Below are positions 23,501-34,527 of a DNA stretch of 64,000 bases, piece by piece. The position numbers were made by a program, and so were the translations under genes. The stretch lies in contig NZ_FNET01000008.1 of NCBI RefSeq assembly GCF_900100275.1, positions 124,001 through 188,000 of the forward strand. The letters are read 5' to 3'. Position 1 is the first letter of the stretch, and every line of letters starts with the position of its first letter. The notes under the pieces were generated by a model, which saw only the letters and a list, made by a program, of their open reading frames with translations, was not told where the DNA came from and did not search any database. The DNA is from Lentzea albidocapillata subsp. violacea (lineage in GTDB: Bacteria > Actinomycetota > Actinomycetes > Mycobacteriales > Pseudonocardiaceae).

Positions 23501-24787
23501 TCAGCTGGGCGTACTCGTTAGCAAGCTCTGCGACGTCGACGGCGCCGAACTGTTGGCGCTGCTGCCCGCGGACGACGACTGCTGCGGCGGAGTCGACGGC
23601 TCCGTCTGCGGCGGGTTGGTCGCCGTGGTCGTCGTGGTGGTGGTGGTCGTGGTCGTGGTTGACGGCGTCGTAGTGGTCGTCGTCGGGCACGTCGACGGCG
23701 GCGGCGTGGTGGTGGTCGTGGTCGACGACGTGGTGGACGAGGTGGTGCCTGTCGTCGTGGTCGGGCAGTTCGACGGAGGCGTAGTCGTCGTAGTGGTCGT
23801 GGTCGTGGTGGTCGTCGTCGGGTCGGTGGTCGGGTTGCCGGTGTTCCCGTTGCCGTTGTTCGGCGGGTTACCGGTGTTCCCGTTGCCTGGCTGCGGGTTC
23901 TGCACGTTGTTGCCGGTGTCCGGCAGCAGCGGCAGCGTGTCGACGTTCTCGCTGTACTGCTTGGCCCACTTGAGGACCGTCTCGACGTACGTCGTGGAGC
24001 GGTTGTAGCGGAAGACGGCGGCGGCGCGGTCTTCCTGCTTCGTCAGGTCGCCGCCGCCCGAGCAGAGGTAGCGGCCGGCGCCCAGGGCGGCGTCGTAGAT
24101 GTTGTTCGGGTTGACGGTGCCGTCGTCGTTCAGGTCGCCGCCGAAGCTCGCCCACGTCGCGGGGATGAACTGCATCGGGCCGACCGCGCGGTCCCAGGTG
24201 GTGTCGCCGTCGAGGCGACCGCCGTCGGTGTCACGGATCGCGGCCATGCCGGGGGCACCGTTGAGGACCGGGCCGAGGATCTTGGGGTTGGCGTCGCCTA
24301 CGGCGTTCACGCGGCCGCTGTTGGCGTGGTTCGACTCGACCTTGCCGATGCCCGCGAGCAGCGCCCAGTCGAGGTTGCAGCCGGGGACCAGCTCGGCCAT
24401 CTTGTCCTCGGCGCGGAGGTAGGCCTCCACCATCACGCCCGGGATGTCGTGGACGCCGGCGACGTCGTCGAGCAGGCTGCCGTCGTCGAGGTCGCCCTCG
24501 TCGATGGTGCCGTCCTCGAGGTCGGCGAGCAGCGCGGCGCTCAGTTCCTCGGACAGCGGCAGGCGGCCGGTCGCGCCCAGCTCGGACGGGTCGCGGTGCA
24601 GGGCGCCGAAGACGTCGGCGGGGCCTAAGGAGACAGCGATGTCATCGTGCTTGGCGAGGTTGACCCAGTCGACGAGCTTGGTGCCGACGATCATCGCTGG
24701 GGCGAGCATCGCAGCCAGCGCGGCGACGGCGAAGCCCTTTTGCCTAGGGCTCAACGCCGACGGACCACGCAGTTTGGCCATTGCCAC
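23501..24787 (-). CDS. Secreted lytic transglycosylase-like protein with Thr-rich tail
   Basis: A 428-residue protein. The N-terminal helix FAVAALAAMLAPAMIVG is a signal anchor. The catalytic region is CNLDWALLAGIGKVESNHANSGR (Glu as general acid), DTDGGRLDGDTTWDRAVGPMQFIPATW, DGTVNPNNIYDAALGAGRYLCSGG, and AVFRYNRSTTYVETVLKW, the lysozyme-like fold of membrane-bound murein transglycosylases. After residue ~300 comes a ~125-residue tail of Thr/Pro/Asn repeats with two cysteines, likely a cell-wall-spanning linker. Its core is closely similar to the smaller protein at 34528. GTG at 24787 follows GAGAGG; an ATG two codons later is possible. Confidence 0.88.
   Translation of the reverse strand: MAMAKLRGPSALSPRQKGFAVAALAAMLAPAMIVGTKLVDWVNLAKHDDIAVSLGPADVFGALHRDPSELGATGRLPLSEELSAALLADLEDGTIDEGDLDDGSLLDDVAGVHDIPGVMVEAYLRAEDKMAELVPGCNLDWALLAGIGKVESNHANSGRVNAVGDANPKILGPVLNGAPGMAAIRDTDGGRLDGDTTWDRAVGPMQFIPATWASFGGDLNDDGTVNPNNIYDAALGAGRYLCSGGGDLTKQEDRAAAVFRYNRSTTYVETVLKWAKQYSENVDTLPLLPDTGNNVQNPQPGNGNTGNPPNNGNGNTGNPTTDPTTTTTTTTTTTTTPPSNCPTTTTGTTSSTTSSTTTTTTPPPSTCPTTTTTTPSTTTTTTTTTTTTATNPPQTEPSTPPQQSSSAGSSANSSAPSTSQSLLTSTPS
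23621..23830. repeat. GTC/GTG low-complexity repeat encoding poly-Thr tail
   Basis: Almost pure GTN (ACN on the coding strand) trinucleotides interrupted by two short Pro-Cys islands. The repeat encodes Thr runs of up to 12 residues. Codons alternate between ACC and ACG rather than being identical, which suggests selection on protein composition. Slippage could still change tail length between strains. Confidence 0.85.
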
Positions 24788-24923
24788 GAATACTCACCTC
24801 TCGTGCGTCATCGCGGCTCGCCGTCCTGCAGTTACGGCGAACGCCCCCGGTCCCACCCTGCCCCACTACGAAGCCTAGGTGTACCCAAGACGGAGTGAAG
24901 CGTGTGTTCGGTTCCGTTGACTG

Positions 24924-25427
24924 TTAACTCGCCGAACATTCACCTGCGGGCCACAGCCCCTGCTCGCCCAGGATCGCCAGTGCCTCGTCGCCCATGGGGT
25001 TGACCCCCGGGCCCTTCGCGAGGGCGTGTGCGACGTGCACGTGCAGGCACTTGACCCTGACCGGCATGCCGCCCGCGGTGACCTGGGTGCCCAGCGACTC
25101 GATGGCGTCGCGTTCCGCGAGGTACGACTCGTGCGCGCGCTGGTAGGCGGCCGCGAGGTCCGCGTCCGTGGCCAGGCGCTCCTGCTGCTCCTTCATCAGC
25201 CCGCCGCCTTCGAGCGTGCTGACCAGGGAGTTCAGCTTGGGACAGGTCAGGTAGTACAGCGTCGGGAACGGCGTCCCGTCGGGCAGCCGCGGCGCCGTCT
25301 GCACGACGTTCGGGTGCCCGCTGGGGCACCGCGAGGCGATCGCACGGGTCCCGCGCGGCGTGCGGCCGAGCTGCTGAGCGACCGTTTCCAGGTCAGCAGC
25401 ACTTACTTGTGCGTCACCGATTCCCAC
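24924..25427 (-). CDS. DUF501 domain protein
   Basis: A 167-residue protein. The core reads VAQQLGRTPRGTRAIASRCP, then TPFPTLYYLTCPKLNSLVSTLE, then VKCLHVHVAHALAKGPGVNP and GEQGLWPAGEC, all invariant DUF501 positions with the conserved Cys/His residues. The family lies between ftsB and ppx in most actinobacteria. Biochemical function is unknown. The GTG start at 25427 overlaps the FtsB-like gene by 25 bases; no nearer start fits the family N-terminus. Confidence 0.88.
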   Translation of the reverse strand: MGIGDAQVSAADLETVAQQLGRTPRGTRAIASRCPSGHPNVVQTAPRLPDGTPFPTLYYLTCPKLNSLVSTLEGGGLMKEQQERLATDADLAAAYQRAHESYLAERDAIESLGTQVTAGGMPVRVKCLHVHVAHALAKGPGVNPMGDEALAILGEQGLWPAGECSAS

Positions 25428-25897
25428 AGTTCCTCGTACCAGGACCCTTCTGCCGCCTGCTTGCCCGACGGCCTCTCCGTCTCCGTGTTGCGACCTTCGT
25501 CACCCGGCAGTTGCACGATGTAGGGCGTCTCGCCCGGCCGCACCCAGTGCAGCCGCTTGCGCGCCTCGATCTCCACGTACGCCGGGTCCTGCAGTTCCGA
25601 CTTGCGCTTCTCCAGCGCGGCGACCGTCTCGCGCAGCTTCTGCTGCTCGGCTCCCACGTCGCGCAGCTCGTCGCGCTGCGAGAGGTAGGTCCGCAACGGG
25701 ACCGCGATGCTCAGCGCGAGTGCGCACAGCACCATCGCGAACATCGCGGCCCGCCGCGTACCGGTCATTCCGAACGCGCCACCCGTGCCCTCACTGCGCC
25801 GCGACGGCGCCTTGGGACGGGGAGGCTTCCGCGCGCGTGCGGGCCTCGCCTCCCGCTCTTCGCGGGGGCGGCGGGGACGACGCGCGCGCTCGGCCAT
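25403..25897 (-). CDS. FtsB/DivIC-type septum formation initiator
   Basis: A 164-residue bitopic protein. A basic Arg/Pro-rich cytoplasmic tail (first ~45 residues) precedes the membrane helix AAMFAMVLCALALSIAVPL. A coiled coil follows: YLSQRDELRDVGAEQQKLRE and VAALEKRKSELQDPAYVEIEARKRLHWVRPGE, the DivIC signature. It forms part of the FtsQLB divisome complex that activates septal peptidoglycan synthesis. It lies 13 bases past enolase and overlaps DUF501, a conserved actinobacterial order. Confidence 0.88.
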   Translation of the reverse strand: MAERARRPRRPREEREARPARARKPPRPKAPSRRSEGTGGAFGMTGTRRAAMFAMVLCALALSIAVPLRTYLSQRDELRDVGAEQQKLRETVAALEKRKSELQDPAYVEIEARKRLHWVRPGETPYIVQLPGDEGRNTETERPSGKQAAEGSWYEELWESVTHK

Positions 25898-25910
25898 GCC
25901 TTACAGCCTC

Positions 25911-28465
<2,555 letters not shown>

Positions 28466-28480
28466 AGAACGGATTCTGAC

Positions 28481-29182
28481 GTGCTTCATGTCGAACGTGG
28501 TGGAAACGGGCCGTTGCTGGTGCTGCTGCACGGGCTGGGCGCGACCGGCGAGGTGTGGCAGGACGTCGTGGAGGACTGGGAAGGCAGCTGGCTCGTGCCG
28601 GATCTGCCTGGTCACGGCCGTTCGAACCGGCTCGGCCGGTACTCGTTCGGCTCACTCGCGGCGGCGGTCGCCGACGCCATCCCGCGCGAGCCCGTCACGG
28701 TGGTCGGGCACTCGCTGGGCGGCGTGGTCGGGCTGGCGCTGGCGAGCGGGTGGTTCGGGGTCGAGGTGACCACGTGCGTCGGCGTCGGGATCAAGGTGCG
28801 GTGGACCGACGAGGAACTGCAGAAGGCGGCCGCGCTCGCCGCCAAGCCCGGGAAGGTCTTCGCCACCGAAGAGGAAGCCGTCGAGCGGGCATCGAAGATG
28901 GCGGGTGTGCGACTGGAGCACGGCGTGTCCGAAGTGGACGGTGGATGGGCGCCGTCACTGGACATGGGGGCCTTCGGCGTGGGCCGGCCGGACATGGCCG
29001 GGCTGATCATGGCCGCGCAGGCCCACGTCGTGCTGGCGGCGGGCGAGAACGACCCGATGAGCCCCCAGGAACACCTGCGGGAGCTGGTGCCCGAGCCGGT
29101 GATGTTCCCCGGCGCAGGCCACAACGTGCACGTCGAGTCGCCCTCGTCCCTGCGGACCGTGCTGGCTCAGCTCGCGACGTAG
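28481..29182 (+). CDS. Alpha/beta hydrolase
   Basis: A 233-residue hydrolase beginning at GTG 28481 (VLHVERGGNGPLLVLLHGLG). HGLGATGEVWQDV gives the oxyanion hole, VVGHSLGGVVGLALA the Ser nucleophile in GHSLGG, AAGENDPMSP the Asp, and GAGHNVHVESP the His. Upstream in-frame extensions run through the P450 coding region and are rejected. Its 3' end overlaps the convergent SDR gene by 16 bases. It may work on an ester or lactone related to the P450 or SDR reactions, which is inference from position only. Confidence 0.85.
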   Translation: MLHVERGGNGPLLVLLHGLGATGEVWQDVVEDWEGSWLVPDLPGHGRSNRLGRYSFGSLAAAVADAIPREPVTVVGHSLGGVVGLALASGWFGVEVTTCVGVGIKVRWTDEELQKAAALAAKPGKVFATEEEAVERASKMAGVRLEHGVSEVDGGWAPSLDMGAFGVGRPDMAGLIMAAQAHVVLAAGENDPMSPQEHLRELVPEPVMFPGAGHNVHVESPSSLRTVLAQLAT

Positions 29183-29907
29183 CCGCCGTCGGCCGTGATG
29201 ACCGAGCCCGTGATGAAACTGGCCTTCTCGGAAGCCAGGAACAGCACGGCTTCCGCGATCTCGTCGGGCTGACCGACGCGCTGGAGGGGAAGGTCCTTCG
29301 CGATCGCGTCGAACACCTCACCGGCTTCCGCCAGGGCCTTGTCGGTGGCGATCGGGCCGGGCGCCACGGAGTTCACGCGGACGCCGGCGGGACCGAACTC
29401 GACGGCCCACGAGCGGGTCAACGCGTCCATCGCGGCCTTGGAGGCGTTGTAGACGGAGCCGACCGGCGTGCCGACCACGGCCGCGATCGACGAGACGTTG
29501 ACGATCGAGCCCTTGCCCTTGGCGACCATCGCCGGGGCGAGGGCGGCGGTGAGGAAGTAGGTGCCGCGGACGTTGACGTCGAACACCTGCTGGTAGACGT
29601 CGACGGACTGTTCGGCCGTCGGCGAGAACGGGAAGATGCCGGCGTTGTTCACGAGCACGTCGACGTCGCCGACCTCCTCGGCGAGCTTGCGGACGTCGTC
29701 GACGCCGGCGACGTCCGAGACGATGAAGTGACCGGTGCCGCCGGCCTGCTCGATCAGCGCGACGGTCTCCTTGCCGAGCTCCGCGCGGCGACCGGTGATG
29801 TAGACGGTGGCCCCCGCCTCCGCGAGCTTGACCGCGATGGAGCGGCCGATGCCGGAGGTGGCGCCGGTGACGAGGGCCTTCTTGCCTGCGAGTTCCTTGG
29901 TTGACAT
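29167..29907 (-). CDS. Short-chain dehydrogenase/reductase (FabG-like)
   Basis: A 246-residue classical SDR. LVTGATSGIGRSIAVKLAEAG binds the cofactor, ITGRRAELG suggests NADP(H) preference because of the Arg pair, NNAGIFPFSP follows, then NVSSIAAVVG (Ser) and YNASKAAMDAL (Tyr/Lys). The C-terminal segment ITADGGYVAS is typical. It lies 50 bases downstream of the SARP regulator on the same strand and overlaps the convergent hydrolase. Confidence 0.88.
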   Translation of the reverse strand: MSTKELAGKKALVTGATSGIGRSIAVKLAEAGATVYITGRRAELGKETVALIEQAGGTGHFIVSDVAGVDDVRKLAEEVGDVDVLVNNAGIFPFSPTAEQSVDVYQQVFDVNVRGTYFLTAALAPAMVAKGKGSIVNVSSIAAVVGTPVGSVYNASKAAMDALTRSWAVEFGPAGVRVNSVAPGPIATDKALAEAGEVFDAIAKDLPLQRVGQPDEIAEAVLFLASEKASFITGSVITADGGYVAS

Positions 29908-29957
29908 GTCTCCGAACTTGCCGACGCCGGATCGTCAGACCATAAATTCCGGATGAA

Positions 29958-31496
29958 TCAGCTGGTCAGCGCGGGTGCACGCCACCCGAAGTACATCCGC
30001 ACGAAATACGGCAGCCGGTACCGGCCGAGCACCAGCGGTTCGATCAGGTGCACGTCGGCGAGCGCCTCCAGCGCGTACTCGATCGAGCCGGGGTCGGCGC
30101 CCGACATCTCCGCCGCCTCGCACACGTCGATCACGTCCGCGTCGCGGCGCGCGAAGCACTGCAGCAGGTGGCGTTCCTGCTCGGTGAGCTGCTGCTCCGC
30201 CTTGATCATCGGTGCCAGCACGGCCATGCAGTCGGACGGAATGGCGTCGCCGAGCTGCGTCTCCCGCTTCATCTGGGCCAGCAGCATCGCCACGGTCCAG
30301 TTCGGGCGACCGGTGAGCTTGCCGCCGAGCACGCGGATGGGGTTCGGCAGGTACGAGATGCGCGCCAGCACCTCGTCCGTGACGCCGACCTCGACATCGG
30401 CCCTGGCGGGGTCGAGGACCTTGCGGAAGAACTGGTTCGCCTCCGCCTCGGTCAGTCCGGCGACCTTCAGCCAGGTCACGCCGGCCAGCTCGTTCCACCT
30501 GCGCACACTCGTGAAGATCATGGCCGAGCCGGGCGTGTGGAGCTCCGCGATCTGGGCGGGGTCGTGGACGTCGTCGACGACGATCAGGAACCGCTTGCCG
30601 CGCGTCTTTTCCCGCCACAGCGCGGCTTTGTCGCCGTGAGGGTTCTCGACGCCGACCGCACGCAGCAACTCGTTGGCGACGTCCTTGCCCCGGACGAAGA
30701 TCTGCCCGTCGGGATAGCCGTGCTTGGCGAGATGCGCGACATGAGTGGCCAGCGCCGTCTTGCCGCTGCCGTGCATGCCGGTGATGCCGACCGTGCGCGG
30801 GAGGGTCCGCAGTGCCAGTGCGATCTCGGCCGTGCGGCCGGTGAAGTCGGGCAGGCCGGGCGGCAGTTGCTCGGGCCGGCGCGCCAGGTTCAGCTCGCCC
30901 CGGAGGATCTGCGCGTGCACCTCGCGTAACTCAGGCCCCGGTTCGAGGCCGAGCTGCTCGTTCAGGAGAGCCCGCGCCTGATGGAACTGCTCCAACGCAT
31001 CGGCCTGCCTGCCGTCGCGGTAGAGGGCCTGCATGAGAAGAGCACGCGTCCGTTCCCTGAGCGGGAAGGCGGCGACGTGCTTCTGCAGTTCGAGGACGTC
31101 CATCTCGCGTTCGAGCATGGCTTCGCGGCACTGCAACCGCTCGTTGGCGATCCTGACCCGCTGGGCCTCGAAGTAGGTGCTGCTCAGGCCTTCGAGCGGC
31201 TCGTCGCGGCAGTCGTCGAAGATCTCGGCCCGGAGCGTGTAGCCGCCGTCCTTGGACTTCAGGTCGAGTTCGGGCACGGCCTTGCGGATCTTGTACATGT
31301 ACGTCCGCAGCGCCATCACCGCGCTCGGCGTCGGGTCGTCCCAGACCATGCCGATCAGCTGGTCGTTGCTCAGCCGGATGCCGTTGTTCAGCAGCAACGC
31401 CGCCAGCACCGCCCGCTGTTGCCGCGGGCCCAGATCGATCTCCTCGTCGTCGCGCCAGGCTCGTACCGGACCCATCAGTGAGAAGCGCAGGCTCAT
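29958..31496 (-). CDS. AfsR/SARP-family regulator with BTAD and NB-ARC ATPase
   Basis: A 512-residue regulator. Residues 1-90 form an OmpR-type winged helix (LRFSLMGPVRAWRDDEEIDL, LGPRQQRAVLAALLLNNG, ALRTYMYKIRKAVPE). Residues ~95-240 are the BTAD helical domain (PLRERTRALLMQALYRDGRQADALEQFHQAR ... LGLEPGPELREVHAQIL). An NTPase with GITGMHGSGKTALATHVAHL (Walker A) and RFLIVVDDVHDP (Walker B) follows. It lacks the C-terminal TPR of full AfsR. SARPs normally activate secondary-metabolite genes; none is obvious here. Start chosen at ATG 31496; an ATG four codons upstream is possible. Confidence 0.88.
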   Translation of the reverse strand: MSLRFSLMGPVRAWRDDEEIDLGPRQQRAVLAALLLNNGIRLSNDQLIGMVWDDPTPSAVMALRTYMYKIRKAVPELDLKSKDGGYTLRAEIFDDCRDEPLEGLSSTYFEAQRVRIANERLQCREAMLEREMDVLELQKHVAAFPLRERTRALLMQALYRDGRQADALEQFHQARALLNEQLGLEPGPELREVHAQILRGELNLARRPEQLPPGLPDFTGRTAEIALALRTLPRTVGITGMHGSGKTALATHVAHLAKHGYPDGQIFVRGKDVANELLRAVGVENPHGDKAALWREKTRGKRFLIVVDDVHDPAQIAELHTPGSAMIFTSVRRWNELAGVTWLKVAGLTEAEANQFFRKVLDPARADVEVGVTDEVLARISYLPNPIRVLGGKLTGRPNWTVAMLLAQMKRETQLGDAIPSDCMAVLAPMIKAEQQLTEQERHLLQCFARRDADVIDVCEAAEMSGADPGSIEYALEALADVHLIEPLVLGRYRLPYFVRMYFGWRAPALTS

Positions 31497-31536
31497 GCAA
31501 CGTGACAACGCCCGCGGGCATTCCGCGCTTCCCGTC

Positions 31537-31986
31537 TCACGAACTCGTCGGCAACGGGCGCGGCCCGATCACCTGCTTCATCACGATCGTCGAGGTCAGC
31601 CCGCGCACCCCGGGCAGCTTCGCCAGCGTCTCCTCGTACAGCCGCTGGTACGACGCCAGATCCGCGGTGACCACGCGCAGCAGGTAGTCGGGGCTGCCGA
31701 ACAACCGTTGCGCCTCCACGACGTTCGGCACGTCGACCAGGGCGCTGTCGAAGTCGGCCATGGTGTCCAGGCGCACCTTGGCGAAGACGAGGGCCTCGAA
31801 CCCGAACCCGAGCGCCGCCGCGTCCACCACCGCCCGGTAGCCGTGGATGACGCCGTCGCGTTCCAGTTCGCGCAGGCGGCGCTGGCAGCGCGAGATGCTG
31901 AGCTGCACGCGCTGGGCCAGGTCGGTGACGGTGATCCGTCCGTCGCGCTGCAGTTCGGCAAGAATCTTGCGGTCCACGGCGTCCAT
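31537..31986 (-). CDS. Lrp/AsnC-family transcriptional regulator
   Basis: A 149-residue regulator. The N-terminal HTH is VDRKILAELQRDGRITVTDL, followed by SISRCQRRLRELERDGVIHGY. The ligand-binding RAM domain covers residues 60-140 (VVEAQRLFGSPDYLLRVVTADLASYQRLYE ... LTSTIVMKQVIGPRPLP). Lrp-type regulators respond to amino acids. It is divergent from the MalY-type lyase with 50 bases between starts, so it likely controls that gene and the exporter downstream. ATG at 31986 preferred over one five codons upstream. Confidence 0.9.
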   Translation of the reverse strand: MDAVDRKILAELQRDGRITVTDLAQRVQLSISRCQRRLRELERDGVIHGYRAVVDAAALGFGFEALVFAKVRLDTMADFDSALVDVPNVVEAQRLFGSPDYLLRVVTADLASYQRLYEETLAKLPGVRGLTSTIVMKQVIGPRPLPTSS

Positions 31987-32036
31987 GAGCAAAGAACGCA
32001 AACACCTTGCCCCTGAGTTCCCCTAGCTTTTGCCCC

Positions 32037-33191
32037 ATGAGCAGCGCGAATCCGTTACGTCAGCTGACCCTGGACCAACTGAGGCGCCGCACGAGCATGA
32101 AGTGGCGGCACTACCCCGAGGACGTGCTGCCCGTGTGGGTGGCCGAGATGGACGTCCTGCTCGCCGAACCCGTCGCCGAGGCGATCACCGACGCCGTGCG
32201 GCGAGGCGACACCGGCTATCCCAGCGGGACCGCCTACGCCGAGGCGCTGGCCGGGTTCGCGAAGCGGCGTTGGGGCTGGGAGCCCGCCGTCGAACGCACG
32301 GCGATCGTGCCGGACGTGATGCTCGGCGTGGTCGAGATGTTCCGGCTGGTCTCGCACCGGGACGCGCCCGTCGTCGTCAACTGCCCGGTCTACCCGCCCT
32401 TCTACCAGTTCGTCGAGTCGCTGGGACGCCAGGCGGTCGAGGCCCCGCTGGGGGCGGACGCGCGGATCGACTTCGCCGCGCTGGAGGCGGCGTTCGTGCG
32501 GGCCGGCCGGGGTGCGGTGTACCTGCTGTGCAACCCGCAGAACCCGACCGGCACCGTGCACACCGCCGCCGAACTGCAGGAAGTCGCGCGGCTGGCCCGT
32601 GCCCACGGCATCCGCGTGGTGGCGGACGAGATCCACGCGCCTCTCACCACCGCGGGCTTCGTGCCGTACCTCAGCGTCGCGGACGACGGGCTGTCGTTGA
32701 TGTCCGCCTCGAAGGCGTGGAACCTCGCCGGGCTCAAGGCCGCGCTCGCCATCGCCGGGCCCGACGCCGCCGACGACCTGAAGAGGCTGCCCGAGGAGGT
32801 GAGCCACGGACCGAGTCACGTCGGGATCCTCGCCCACACCGCGGCGTACGAGAAGGGCGCCGACTGGCTGGACACCCTGCTGGAAGGCCTGCGGGAGAAC
32901 CGGGAACTGCTCACCGGCCTGCTCGCCGAACAGCTCCCCGCCGTGCGCTACTCCCCCGGCCAGGGCACGTACCTCGCCTGGCTGGACTGCCGCGAACTCG
33001 GCGACGACCCGGCCAGGACGTTCCTCAAGCGCGGCAAGGTCGCGCTGAACTCCGGGATCCCGTTCGGCACGGGCGGTGCCGGTTTCGTCCGGATGAACCT
33101 CGCGACCTCACCGGAGATCATCACCGAGGCGGTTCGCCGGATGGCCGGGGCGTGGCACGAAAAGCTCGCTCCGAACCCATCCGGCTGGTAG
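32037..33191 (+). CDS. MalY/PatB-type PLP-dependent cystathionine beta-lyase/aminotransferase
   Basis: A 384-residue fold-type I PLP enzyme. [26 protein letters not shown] is the MalY/PatB N-terminal motif, [16 protein letters not shown] the substrate arm, [12 protein letters not shown] holds the Asp that pairs with PLP, and [15 protein letters not shown] holds the Schiff-base Lys. The C-terminal FVRMNLATS carries the carboxylate-binding Arg. The family cleaves cystathionine or cysteine S-conjugates. ATG at 32037 is next to the divergent Lrp-type regulator; the EamA exporter follows immediately. Confidence 0.88.
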   Translation: MSSANPLRQLTLDQLRRRTSMKWRHYPEDVLPVWVAEMDVLLAEPVAEAITDAVRRGDTGYPSGTAYAEALAGFAKRRWGWEPAVERTAIVPDVMLGVVEMFRLVSHRDAPVVVNCPVYPPFYQFVESLGRQAVEAPLGADARIDFAALEAAFVRAGRGAVYLLCNPQNPTGTVHTAAELQEVARLARAHGIRVVADEIHAPLTTAGFVPYLSVADDGLSLMSASKAWNLAGLKAALAIAGPDAADDLKRLPEEVSHGPSHVGILAHTAAYEKGADWLDTLLEGLRENRELLTGLLAEQLPAVRYSPGQGTYLAWLDCRELGDDPARTFLKRGKVALNSGIPFGTGGAGFVRMNLATSPEIITEAVRRMAGAWHEKLAPNPSGW

Positions 33192-33202
33192 TGCTGGGGG
33201 CC

Positions 33203-34096
33203 GTGCGGATCAAACCCGGCTTCGCGGCGGTGACGGTGCTGGTCTGGGCGTCCGGCTACCCGGTCGGCGCCCTCGCCGTGGCCGTGGCGCCGCCGTTCCT
33301 GATGACCACCATCCGGTTCACCGTCGCCGCCGCGCTGATGGCGGTCGTGGCCCTGGTGACCAGCGCGAGCTGGCCGCGCGGACGGCAGCTCGTGCACACC
33401 TGCGTCGCCGGGTTGCTGGTGCAGGCGTGTCAGTTCTCCGGCGTGTACCTCGGGCTGCGGATGGGCGTGCCGGCGTCCGTGACCGCGTTGGTCATCTCGT
33501 GCACGCCGGTGCTCACGGCGGTGGTGGCTGCCTGGGTGTTCCGTGTCCGAATTGGACTCAGGCAGGTCGCCGGCCTGCTGCTCGGCGTCGCGGCGGTGCT
33601 GGCGGCGTTGTGGGACCGGCTCGGGTCGTTCGGAACGGGCGCGGTGTTCACCGTGCTCGGCATGCTCGGGTTCGTCGCGGGTGGCGTGTACCAGCAGAGG
33701 TTCTGCCGCGACACGGACTTCCGCACCGGCAACGCCGTTCAGCATGCCGTGTCGGTGCCGGTGGTGGGGTTGCTGGCGCTGACCGAGAGCGCCGGCGTGA
33801 CCGACTGGCGGCAACTCTGGCTGACGCTGGTGTTCCTCGTGCTCGTCAACTCGATGGGTGGGGCGTCGCTGTTCCTCGTCGGCGTCCGCACGGGCGGGGC
33901 GGCGGCGATGACCACGCTGTCCTCTGTGGTCCCGTCCGTCACGGCGTTGATCGCGTGGCCGCTGCTCGGGCAGGTGCCGACGGGCGGGGTCGTGGCCGGT
34001 CTGGTGCTCGGGTTCGGTGCGTGCTGGCTCGGCACGGCCACTCAATCGAGTTCTGTCGCCCGGACGGCAGTCGAAGAACCGGCAGGCGGTAGGTAG
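33203..34096 (+). CDS. EamA/DMT-family transporter
   Basis: About 297 residues with ten predicted membrane helices in two EamA repeats. The first repeat starts AAVTVLVWASGYPVGALAVAV, and the second includes GAVFTVLGMLGFVAGGVYQQRF and ends with MTTLSSVVPSVTALIAWPLLGQVPT. GTG at 33203 has a GGGGG run just upstream; a GTG at 33191 overlapping the lyase stop is the alternative. Family members export amino acids or their metabolites. Next to a MalY-type lyase and an Lrp-type regulator, sulfur amino-acid export is plausible but unproven. Confidence 0.85.
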   Translation: MRIKPGFAAVTVLVWASGYPVGALAVAVAPPFLMTTIRFTVAAALMAVVALVTSASWPRGRQLVHTCVAGLLVQACQFSGVYLGLRMGVPASVTALVISCTPVLTAVVAAWVFRVRIGLRQVAGLLLGVAAVLAALWDRLGSFGTGAVFTVLGMLGFVAGGVYQQRFCRDTDFRTGNAVQHAVSVPVVGLLALTESAGVTDWRQLWLTLVFLVLVNSMGGASLFLVGVRTGGAAAMTTLSSVVPSVTALIAWPLLGQVPTGGVVAGLVLGFGACWLGTATQSSSVARTAVEEPAGGR

Positions 34097-34106
34097 CGTT
34101 GATCGA

Positions 34107-34478
34107 ATGACGGACGGCACCTTCGAGGCGTTTCGGAAGGCCGAGGCGTTGATGGCACAGCGCAGGCCGCTCGACGCGCTGCGCGAACTGCGGAAGGTGC
34201 TGGACGAGGCCGGCGAGGCGCCGTCCGTGCAGTTGCTCGCGGGCCGGGCCTATCTCGGGTCCGCGCAGCTCAACCGGGCCGAAGAGGCGTTCCGGAAGGT
34301 GCTCGACCTCGATCCGAGCGATCACTACGCGCGGTTCGCGCTCGGCAGGACGCTGCAACGCCAGAACCGTCTCACCGAGGCGCTCGCCCAGCTCCGGATG
34401 GCGGTGGCGATGAACCCGTCACCGGAGTACCAGGAAGCGCTCGGAGAGGTCAAAGCCCGGCTGGCCCTGGGGAACTGA
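34107..34478 (+). CDS. Tetratricopeptide-repeat protein
   Basis: A 123-residue all-helical protein with about three TPR units: AFRKAEALMAQRRPLDALRE, VQLLAGRAYLGSAQLNRAEEAFRKVLDLDPSD, and ARFALGRTLQRQNRLTEALAQLRMAVAMNPS. Small stand-alone TPR proteins of this kind follow exporter genes in several actinomycetes. It is a scaffold with no catalytic motif. It lies 10 bases past the transporter. Confidence 0.85.
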   Translation: MTDGTFEAFRKAEALMAQRRPLDALRELRKVLDEAGEAPSVQLLAGRAYLGSAQLNRAEEAFRKVLDLDPSDHYARFALGRTLQRQNRLTEALAQLRMAVAMNPSPEYQEALGEVKARLALGN

Positions 34479-34527
34479 TCACGCTTCACCCCGTCGCCAC
34501 TGGCGCGGAGCACGTAGCCTGGGTCCC

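Noticed and set aside
23621..23830. CRISPR-like or tandem-repeat array
   Set aside because: No constant repeats or unique spacers; it is a trinucleotide-rich coding tail.
24788..24923. Possible c-di-AMP (ydaO-type) riboswitch upstream of the transglycosylase
   Set aside because: Such riboswitches often precede cell-wall hydrolase genes, but I cannot match the conserved core within this 135-base leader; only a short CGCCGT/ACGGCG stem is seen. A covariance-model search would decide.
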